A stretch of 24,515 nt of DNA, taken from positions 1 through 24,515 of IMG/VR virus record IMGVR_UViG_3300044638_003367, one strand, 5' to 3'. Below are positions 18,583 through 24,515 of this stretch, piece after piece (position 1 is the first letter of the stretch; each line of letters starts with the position of its first letter). The notes below the pieces were generated by a model. It saw only the letters and a program-made list of their open reading frames with translations. It was not told the DNA's origin and did no database searches. Origin of the DNA: a virus. A program made the position numbers and the translations under genes.

Positions 18583-18989
18583 CAGCGCACCCTTTCTAGG
18601 ACAACCGAGATTCTATCTTGTTTGCCAACGGCTTGTATGGCGTATTCCACCACAACCGTATAGTAGTTTTCGTTTGGACTTGCGGTCACATCCACCACCA
18701 CCTGACCAACTCGTGGCTCGTGGTTGCGGATAGTCATCAAAATTCTGTCGTGAATTTCCATTGTGGTAATGGCATCAATTGGTTCAAACAGTAGTGAGCG
18801 CAGCGATCCACCAATGGTGGGTTGAAACAACCGTTCACCGAAAGCGGTGGACATCAAATTGCGTATAGATGTGCGGACAGCCAAATCATCCCTGATGGTG
18901 AGCAGATCACCTGTCTTGGGATTCTTTGTAAAGGTGGGATCTATATCAGTAAATATAGGTTTCCCGCTGCCTGTGATCTGTAGTGCCAT
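18582..18989 (-). CDS. 25: Baseplate wedge subunit gp25 (GPW/gp25 family), 135 aa
   Basis: A homologue of T4 gp25, the small lysozyme-like-fold wedge protein that triggers sheath polymerisation. It is found in nearly all contractile injection systems. The motif NHEPRVGQVVVDV (about 89-101) contains the conserved EPR signature. The upstream segment with AVRTSIRNLMSTAFGERLFQ and PTIGGSLRSLLFEPID also fits the family. At 135 residues it is close to T4 gp25 (132). Its ATG at 18989 overlaps the preceding stop by one base (TAATG), without a strong ribosome site, so it is probably translated by coupling. It should bind gp6 and the first sheath ring. Confidence 0.95.
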   Translation of the reverse strand: MALQITGSGKPIFTDIDPTFTKNPKTGDLLTIRDDLAVRTSIRNLMSTAFGERLFQPTIGGSLRSLLFEPIDAITTMEIHDRILMTIRNHEPRVGQVVVDVTASPNENYYTVVVEYAIQAVGKQDRISVVLERVR

Positions 18990-19657
18990 TAGTTGTGTTC
19001 TACTTTGTATGAAAGGTGTGTGTTTATTTCGTGGACGCTGCTGTCAATTACTTCTTCTAGGGTTTTTTGCTTTATTCCCTCTGCCTCAATTTCATCTAGT
19101 TGGTCTGCCCCACACCAATGGCAGCACAAGAACCCAAGTGGAGTCAGTCCATCAGCGCATCGTAAAGGGGTAATACTAAAGAATTCCACATTATTTATCT
19201 CAAGTCCAGAACGAAAAGACGATGGGGGTAGCGTACTTACTGATATAATTTTACTTGCAGACTCATCCATGACCCGAATTATGTCAACATAACGAGTCAG
19301 CAGCACATCCTGTGACTCCAATATCATGCTGATGATTCCTGATACACACGATTCGTGAGTAACAGAAAACCGCTTGATTGATGTGCCGTCTGAAAAATTA
19401 CCACCATTGTGGAATTGAAATACTAGGCAACGGGATGCCCGAACCGTTACCCGTAGTTCGGTAAGCAGTTCATGTATTTGGCTGTGGCGATGGACAAACT
19501 TCTGTTCTTTTGACAACGACCACTTGAGTGAAATCTTCTTTCGCCGAATCACTCCAACTACACCCAAAACTAAACCCACAGCAAAAACACCCGCAGACTC
19601 CCCTATGGTTACCCATATATCTCTAGCCGCTGATATATTTTCGGAACTAAGCATCAT
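18989..19657 (-). CDS. Single-pass membrane protein with GAF-like cytoplasmic domain, 222 aa
   Basis: One hydrophobic segment (about 16-37, ESAGVFAVGLVLGVVGVI) is followed by RRKK. By the positive-inside rule this predicts a short N-terminus outside and the rest in the cytoplasm. Residues about 60-200 contain IHELLTELRVTVRASRCLVF, QFHNGGNFSDGTSIKRFS and THESCVSGI, a pattern resembling GAF-type sensory domains with a QFHNG signature. No catalytic output domain is present. The gene starts in an ATGA overlap with the previous gene (ATG 19657), with GGAGG 12 nt upstream. It ends overlapping the gp25 start. It is unlike a baseplate component. It could be a membrane-located assembly, lysis-timing or superinfection factor, or a conserved phage protein of unknown role. 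The GAF-like call is from pattern recognition only. Confidence 0.68.
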   Translation of the reverse strand: MMLSSENISAARDIWVTIGESAGVFAVGLVLGVVGVIRRKKISLKWSLSKEQKFVHRHSQIHELLTELRVTVRASRCLVFQFHNGGNFSDGTSIKRFSVTHESCVSGIISMILESQDVLLTRYVDIIRVMDESASKIISVSTLPPSSFRSGLEINNVEFFSITPLRCADGLTPLGFLCCHWCGADQLDEIEAEGIKQKTLEEVIDSSVHEINTHLSYKVEHN

Positions 19658-20448
19658 CGGTTGCTAGTGCCTCCACCGCCAAAGCCAGCATTGTTGACGG
19701 TATTTAAAAATTCAGGACTCACTAGACTACCGTTCAGAGTGCTTCCAAGTTTAAAACACGGATCAGTACTAGCCTCATTAATCAGATTTGCAAGGGAGTT
19801 GATACTAGTATACTTTGCGATAAATGCCGCTGCTTCTGCCTGTGAGGCAGCGGCTTCATCCATTATGCCATTTAATTTACTGTTTGCTTCGTCTATTGCC
19901 GCAAACGCACTATCCAATCCCGACTGCAAATCCTTTACCTTGTCAGCAAGATCTGATCCTGATCCATCACTAAATTTGTTCAGGACTTTTTCAAGATCAA
20001 CATTGGCATTCACTGCATAGTCAATGGAAAATTGTCCGTTGTTGTTCACCACATTTAATCCCACTCCAATATCAAGTCCCTCAATACCAAGAGCGCAATT
20101 CAGTTCTCCAAACAGGCTCATGGAACTAATAATGCTCGTCAGGTATCGAGGATCGGTAAAGCGAGCAGATTCTGCTGCAAAAGCATCAACAATACCTGCT
20201 TGTGAGTCCATAGAGGTTTTCATGCGCTGTAGAGACGGTAGTGCGCTCGTCAATGCACCTGTTGGATCTAAAGGAGCCGCTGCAATCAAATCAGCCAAGC
20301 GACCACCATTCCTGCCACCTAGTTGTCGTGCAAGTCCTGCTGCTGCTGCGTTGGGATCCTTCAACATATCCTTGGTCAAGCCAAAGTTAAGAACTCCCTT
20401 TTCGCCATCAGTTAATGTTTGCTTGCATGGACATTCTGGATTTGCCAT
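19654..20448 (-). CDS. Unrecognised structural-type protein with helical segment, 264 aa
   Basis: ATG at 20448 has AAGGAG 5 nt upstream, a strong start. The N-terminus has a Cys-Pro-Cys motif (MANPECPCKQ). A predicted helical part spans 20-60, and another around 70-115 (LQRMKTSMDSQAGIVDAFAA). A conserved-looking beta stretch follows: GLDIGVGLNVVNNNGQFSID (about 124-143). Residues 150-215 (LADKVKDLQSGLDSAFAAID) are alanine-rich and look helical or coiled coil. The tail is rich in glycine (GFGGGG). I do not recognise a named family. Its position between the PAAR spike protein and the gp25-gp6 wedge block suggests a hub-associated or baseplate assembly role. This is inference from context. Its stop overlaps the next start by 4 nt. 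Confidence 0.7.
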   Translation of the reverse strand: MANPECPCKQTLTDGEKGVLNFGLTKDMLKDPNAAAAGLARQLGGRNGGRLADLIAAAPLDPTGALTSALPSLQRMKTSMDSQAGIVDAFAAESARFTDPRYLTSIISSMSLFGELNCALGIEGLDIGVGLNVVNNNGQFSIDYAVNANVDLEKVLNKFSDGSGSDLADKVKDLQSGLDSAFAAIDEANSKLNGIMDEAAASQAEAAAFIAKYTSINSLANLINEASTDPCFKLGSTLNGSLVSPEFLNTVNNAGFGGGGTSNR

Positions 20449-20500
20449 ATGTACTCCTTATAGAATAGGTATATCCAATATTGTTGTGTTGCACGATTGC
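20449..20500 (-). other. Largest intergenic gap (52 nt), with ribosome site
   Basis: This is the only gap above 15 nt in the window. On the minus strand it holds an 8-nt palindrome (CAATATTG), an AT-rich stretch ending TATTCTATAAGG and the AAGGAG ribosome site at 20454-20459. The AT-rich part resembles the T4 late promoter TATAAATA only loosely (CTATAAGG), so I do not call a promoter. It might hold a weak late promoter or mRNA-processing site for the gp25-gp6 block. Confidence 0.3.
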
Positions 20501-23500
20501 CTAACTTGGCAAGCCGTGAACCAATCCGATGATGTTTTTGCTGTAATAATCGTTTGGATAAGTGGCTCCTGCCCAACCTTCCGCTACGGCAGAAACAGGG
20601 GCGGCAGTAGCGGAAAACGCATCAAGCATTTGAATAAATGCATCAAAAGACGGCTGCATAACATTGTTTACCCAAAAATTACGCCCCTCCATCGTCCAAT
20701 ACTTCATTCCATTTATAGAGTTTTCTAGATATGCGGTTGGTCCAGCCGCCCATTGATCTACATTAAAGGTTAGTCCATTCCAAGGCGGGAAAGGACCCCG
20801 ATTTCCCCCCTCCACTCTAATTTGTGGATTCGCAGTAAGCAAATCTGTTCTATAGGTATGAATCGAAGGATCGCTTGTATCGTGCACAGATTTTTCAGTA
20901 TAAGCAAACCAATTTGGATCAAAAACAATGGTATTATAGTTATTCAACCTCACACCAACCTCAGTGGGACGATTGGGCTGTAGTAGATTTTTATAGTGCC
21001 GATGATGATCGGAAAGTCCATACAGATAGAATGTTGCGGCATGAGGAGAATAGTATGTGTAATCGTCAGGCATTCCCCACATATCGTGAGCAGTTGCACC
21101 GTTTACGGTGGAATGCCACGCACGATACGGATCATTGGTTATGCCACTGCTCGTCATATAAAAAGACTGCCAGTCTAGGCGATGTATTTTTGGAGATTCT
21201 GTATTACTGACCATTTCGTCTCTAGCACCAAGCCACGCAACAGTTGCGGGAAGAGCAGTTTTTGTAAGTTGGTTGCTTGTCCACAAATAGTGTTCGGTGG
21301 ATGTAAAATTGTTATACAACAATCCACTACTTACAATTGGACCAGCACTTCCTGCTATACCACTTATTTCGTAGATTATTCGATTATGTCTCTTTGGATA
21401 TCTTGCTTCTAGATACACATCTATGTCTGCCTCTTTAAGTTTGGTCAGCACATACCAATCACTAAGTTCTAGCGCATCGGAAAGATAAGACGCATCACGA
21501 TCTGTTCCCGCCGAAGAACTTGTATCCACAATGCTTCTATACAAGGTAATACTGTCTGGTGTTGCAATATTAGAACCAACGTCCATACCAATAGTCAATT
21601 TGCCGCCGTTTGGTATTTTGCTTTTCATGCTCTTGAAGGTATCAATCATGCCGTCTAGTTTTAAGTAATAGGTGGCATCTTTTTGAGCGGGTGTTCCTGA
21701 TAAAGATCGCCAATATTTGCAAGCCTTTCTGCGATAATCGTAATATGCCACATTGGTAGGAACATATAGAAACACATTACATGGTTCAAGTATCTGTGTC
21801 TTGTTAGTTTGAGGAGTCATGTTTGCATCAACAGGAATCATTTTTCCTTCAATCAATGAATTGATTGTTTCAGAGAATCCTTTCCATCTTGCAGGATTGG
21901 TGTGCGTTACTCCTGGAGTGCTCGCAGTATAGGCATCCTTTTGTATTTGGTAAGAAAGAAAGAATGATCCTGCGTTTCCGTTTGCGTTATTTGCGCTTTC
22001 TGCACCATATGAGCCATACGGAAAATGAAAATGAAAACTTCTTGCACCCCACCTATACCATGTAATCACAGATTCATATATGGCATTATGCCAAGGGCTA
22101 GAAACGGATGGATTTGCAGGATTGTTTTCCCAAGGAAATGCTCGGATTCCTTGTCCGCTTCTGGGATTTCCTTGAAAATAAGAAATAAAGTCTAGTGTCC
22201 AATTACTCCATGTTATTCCTTGAGGATCCGTTGGATCTGCAACTGCGGGAATACACACAGCGTAATACTGATTTTTGTAGTTTTGTGTTATGGAATCTAT
22301 AGGAGGTGTTATTGAATATTGTGGAATATCTGAAGTATTTGTTCCAACCCAAGCCCCACCATCGGAATCAACAGCAAGGGCATTTCCCGCGCTGTCGTAC
22401 AGAACAACACCTGGTTTTGGTGTTACTCTCCAGACATATTTTTTATTTGCGGTGGGAGATCCACTCACCACATAAGAGGTCAGAAAATCTATTCTAGTTT
22501 TATTCAATGAATGTATACGGAATCCACCAGTCCGATCATTTATATCTCGGATAATGGTATTCATCGTACTTAAAAAGTTATTTGTTTTTCCTGTGGTATC
22601 ATTCCCACCATCCCAAATGTGCAACATCTCGCATCCAGTAAGAATGATGTGCCTTATGTTTTCCCAGTACAATTTTCTACCGATGGTTTCGCCAATGCTT
22701 GTATCGGTAATCCACTTTGGATTGAATGCTGCTCCTCCTTGAGTCCATTCAGGAGAAACAACCCACGGTCGTATAGGAACAGTGGGAGATTCGTTTTTTG
22801 CAATTCTAATGTTAGTAAGAAGTAAAAGAAACTGACTCCACGCATCCGCGGTAATTCCTGAAACGGTTGATCCAGCATTCGTTCGGATTATTCGTGTTGT
22901 GTCTGTTCTAGAAATACCGTACACATTAGGAAAATTCCATCCCGCATACAACGCTGGAGAAATAGCATCACCAACATACGATGGATATATCATAGGATGT
23001 CCATTTTGTTCATACAAGTCAGCAGTTTCTCCAGCCACCACAGAATTAAAATTGCTGAATTTTGTCACGCCCCATTGCTGCTTTAGCGTGTTGTAGACAA
23101 ATTGGTTCAAAAACTCTGTTTCAATACCAAAGACTGCACGATTCCAATACAAATACTGTCTGTTTAATTGAGGATGGAATACTCTGTTTTTAATATCGTC
23201 AAACGATAAACCGTATTTGCCGTTGACAGTATATAAGTTATTAAAACTTGGAGAGTTATACCACGGTGCATTTGATCGGGGATCGTTTGTTATTCCAGGA
23301 AGAGTTTTGCTCCAGTTTGCACCATCAAAGAACCCGAATGGGAGATATTCTCCAGGAGGCATATCGCCAATCACATAATCTGGCTGACATCCTTTTAGTT
23401 TTAGATCAGATATAACTCTTGTGAGTTCATTGCTCAGGCTGATCCCTGAGTTTTCAGCCCACAAAATCTGACTGCCCGACCAAGCATCGGTTCCGCTAGG

Positions 23501-24172
23501 ATATCTGTCACGGATATCCTCATAAATTGGACCCTGATCATACCGATACAAACGGATTGCTCTCTTGCCTTGAGGCAAAGCATTTATTTTTTCAGGAATT
23601 GCTTGATACCGAGTAGAGGCAAACATCTGATCTACAGTATCATAACTATAACCAAGATTCCCCCGTGTTCCCATGATGGAAATCATAGGCTTTACATATT
23701 CGTATTTGTTTACATCTCCATACGATTCGGTTGCATAAAATGGAACAGGTGGTTGAGTATCAGTTAGTGTACCGTTGTCTGTTGCTCCAAAATACGCTGC
23801 CCAGACAGGAATCGCACGGGTCGCTGCTGCGGTTGAACCAAGAGAAGAAATTGGGTTTGCGTACACACGACTGCCTCTTCGTGTTTTAGTTGATGGACCT
23901 CTTGCACCAGACCCAACACCAAAACTAGAAGAACTAGTTGCAAAATGTCCGCAACTTGCTTGACTTGTTGTTGTGCATACAGGGATTCCATTCACAACAA
24001 AATTTGGACTACCTGCAACCATGACCGCGTTATTGTGTGGGCTGTCTCCGTGAGACTGCACAGGATTTCCTTCGACCGCAACAGGAAACCCATCCAAATA
24101 AAAATTTGGATTTCCTACAAGTATAGTTCCACCAGCAGTATCAAGATATGCACGCAATATTCCATTTGCCAT
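20501..24172 (-). CDS. PAAR-domain spike-tip protein with large aromatic-rich (TIM-barrel-like) extension, 1223 aa
   Basis: Residues 1-90 form a PAAR domain, the zinc-stabilised cone that caps the central spike of contractile tails (T4 gp5.4 type). It shows the paired motifs VGNPNFYLDGFPVA and AGSPNFVVNGIPVC. H41, H46, C74 and H76 are candidate zinc ligands. The start at 24172 is chosen because GAGGAG lies 6 nt upstream; a frame-compatible ATG at 24214 lies inside the previous gene. After a short linker come about 1100 residues with more than 30 tryptophans. Several helix-then-strand units end in acidic or aromatic residues: PDYVIGDMP, RPWVVSPEW (about 467-475), HIILTGCEMLHIWDGG and RSFHFHFPYG. 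This pattern suits a (beta/alpha)8 glycoside-hydrolase-like barrel, with a beta-sandwich insert near YVWRVTPKPG. I recognise no specific enzyme family. The PAAR call is firm; the enzyme idea is inference. Confidence 0.84.
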   Translation of the reverse strand: MANGILRAYLDTAGGTILVGNPNFYLDGFPVAVEGNPVQSHGDSPHNNAVMVAGSPNFVVNGIPVCTTTSQASCGHFATSSSSFGVGSGARGPSTKTRRGSRVYANPISSLGSTAAATRAIPVWAAYFGATDNGTLTDTQPPVPFYATESYGDVNKYEYVKPMISIMGTRGNLGYSYDTVDQMFASTRYQAIPEKINALPQGKRAIRLYRYDQGPIYEDIRDRYPSGTDAWSGSQILWAENSGISLSNELTRVISDLKLKGCQPDYVIGDMPPGEYLPFGFFDGANWSKTLPGITNDPRSNAPWYNSPSFNNLYTVNGKYGLSFDDIKNRVFHPQLNRQYLYWNRAVFGIETEFLNQFVYNTLKQQWGVTKFSNFNSVVAGETADLYEQNGHPMIYPSYVGDAISPALYAGWNFPNVYGISRTDTTRIIRTNAGSTVSGITADAWSQFLLLLTNIRIAKNESPTVPIRPWVVSPEWTQGGAAFNPKWITDTSIGETIGRKLYWENIRHIILTGCEMLHIWDGGNDTTGKTNNFLSTMNTIIRDINDRTGGFRIHSLNKTRIDFLTSYVVSGSPTANKKYVWRVTPKPGVVLYDSAGNALAVDSDGGAWVGTNTSDIPQYSITPPIDSITQNYKNQYYAVCIPAVADPTDPQGITWSNWTLDFISYFQGNPRSGQGIRAFPWENNPANPSVSSPWHNAIYESVITWYRWGARSFHFHFPYGSYGAESANNANGNAGSFFLSYQIQKDAYTASTPGVTHTNPARWKGFSETINSLIEGKMIPVDANMTPQTNKTQILEPCNVFLYVPTNVAYYDYRRKACKYWRSLSGTPAQKDATYYLKLDGMIDTFKSMKSKIPNGGKLTIGMDVGSNIATPDSITLYRSIVDTSSSAGTDRDASYLSDALELSDWYVLTKLKEADIDVYLEARYPKRHNRIIYEISGIAGSAGPIVSSGLLYNNFTSTEHYLWTSNQLTKTALPATVAWLGARDEMVSNTESPKIHRLDWQSFYMTSSGITNDPYRAWHSTVNGATAHDMWGMPDDYTYYSPHAATFYLYGLSDHHRHYKNLLQPNRPTEVGVRLNNYNTIVFDPNWFAYTEKSVHDTSDPSIHTYRTDLLTANPQIRVEGGNRGPFPPWNGLTFNVDQWAAGPTAYLENSINGMKYWTMEGRNFWVNNVMQPSFDAFIQMLDAFSATAAPVSAVAEGWAGATYPNDYYSKNIIGLVHGLPS

Positions 24173-24178
24173 ATGGTA

Positions 24179-24184
24179 CTCCTC
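24179..24184 (-). promoter_or_regulatory. Ribosome binding site that fixes the PAAR gene start
   Basis: The minus strand reads GAGGAG, then 6 nt, then ATG at 24172. This is a strong site with standard spacing. It favours the start MANGILRAYL over the in-frame ATG 14 codons earlier, which lies within the coding end of the upstream gene and has no such site. Confidence 0.85.
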
Positions 24185-24485
24185 AAATATCAGTCGATCC
24201 AACAAACTCACCATTCGGAATAGACTTTGTAAAGGTATATGCAGATTTTACCTCATTCATTCCCGCAGCATCAATGACAGCAGGGGCAAACCACACATCA
24301 AAATCAAACACAGTGATGGTTCTTTCATCAAGAGGAACCTTATTGTCTATTCTTGCTTGTTCAGAAACATAGCCATCCAAAAGAACTGTACCTGTCTTGG
24401 CGGTATGATTTAGATTCAAAGTACGAATCTTCCAATATTGCGAATAGGTTCCTGTTGGATGTTGAATAATTTGTTGTAGTGCCAT
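24183..24485 (-). CDS. Small virion-associated protein, 100 aa
   Basis: ATG at 24485 is preceded by GGAG about 8 nt upstream, and the stop lies 10 nt before the PAAR start. The protein looks beta-rich: YWKIRTLNLNHTAKTGTVLL (18-37) and TITVFDFDVWF form strands. The C-terminus AYTFTKSIPNGEFVGSTDI resembles the ending 'AY..lK..pEF.gatDv' that I associate with small phage tail-region proteins. No function is established by the sequence. Its position directly ahead of the spike-tip gene suggests a small tail, fibre or baseplate accessory protein. The preceding 30 nt (24486-24515) hold only its ribosome site and nothing else that I can identify. Confidence 0.68.
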   Translation of the reverse strand: MALQQIIQHPTGTYSQYWKIRTLNLNHTAKTGTVLLDGYVSEQARIDNKVPLDERTITVFDFDVWFAPAVIDAAGMNEVKSAYTFTKSIPNGEFVGSTDI

Positions 24486-24515
24486 TAGGTTGACTCCAAT
24501 ACTGATACGATGATA

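Noticed and set aside
20449-20500. Possible T4-type late promoter in the 52-nt gap
   Set aside because: The best match, CTATAAGG, differs from TATAAATA at several positions; not enough to call.
20024-20728. Plus-strand open frame of 234 codons
   Set aside because: It spans the ends of two well-supported minus-strand genes and the 52-nt gap; the protein shows no recognisable motif and no ribosome site supports it.
24173-24214. Upstream ATG extending the PAAR protein by 14 residues
   Set aside because: It overlaps the previous gene by about 30 nt, while a strong GAGGAG site sits 6 nt before the ATG at 24172 and the PAAR domain begins there.

Overview
This window looks like part of a T4-like contractile-tailed phage genome (Caudoviricetes, former Myoviridae), most like the marine cyanophage and pelagic T4-like groups. 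Three proteins set this assignment: clear homologues of T4 gp25, gp6 and gp8. A fourth carries the C-terminal core of T4 gp7. The very long, glycine/serine/threonine-rich tail fibre and baseplate proteins also fit marine T4-like phages. No host gene, integrase, tRNA or replication gene is present, so the host cannot be fixed from this window; a cyanobacterium is an inference from family resemblance only.

All real genes lie on the minus strand and read from right to left as one tightly packed late structural block. In transcription order they are: a small virion-associated protein (24485-24183); a PAAR spike-tip protein with a huge aromatic-rich C-terminal region (24172-20501); an unrecognised structural-type protein with a helical segment (20448-19654); a single-pass membrane protein with a GAF-like cytoplasmic domain (19657-18989); gp25 (18989-18582); gp6 (18582-16756); a gp7-like wedge protein carrying carbohydrate-binding modules (16754-11916); a short LamG-end protein (11900-11382); an enlarged gp8 (11370-9037); a 1638-residue DUF4815-type protein (9027-4111); a 64-residue coiled-coil protein (4110-3916); a tail-fibre-like protein (3911-1947); and a tail-collar fibre protein that runs off the left edge (1934-1).

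Genes are separated by 0-15 nt or overlap by 1-4 nt. The only larger gap is 52 nt, at 20449-20500. No convincing promoter, terminator, RNA gene, CRISPR array or mobile element was seen. The products should together build the baseplate wedge (gp25, gp6, gp7-like, gp8), the central spike tip (PAAR) and the peripheral receptor-binding apparatus (DUF4815 protein and fibres).

The most unusual parts are: the PAAR protein, whose roughly 1100-residue extension reads like a carbohydrate-active TIM-barrel enzyme placed on the spike tip; the gp7-like protein, which keeps only the T4 gp7 C-terminal core and adds about 1100 residues of adhesive modules; a membrane-anchored GAF-like protein translationally coupled to gp25; and an apparently orphaned half LamG domain as its own gene.
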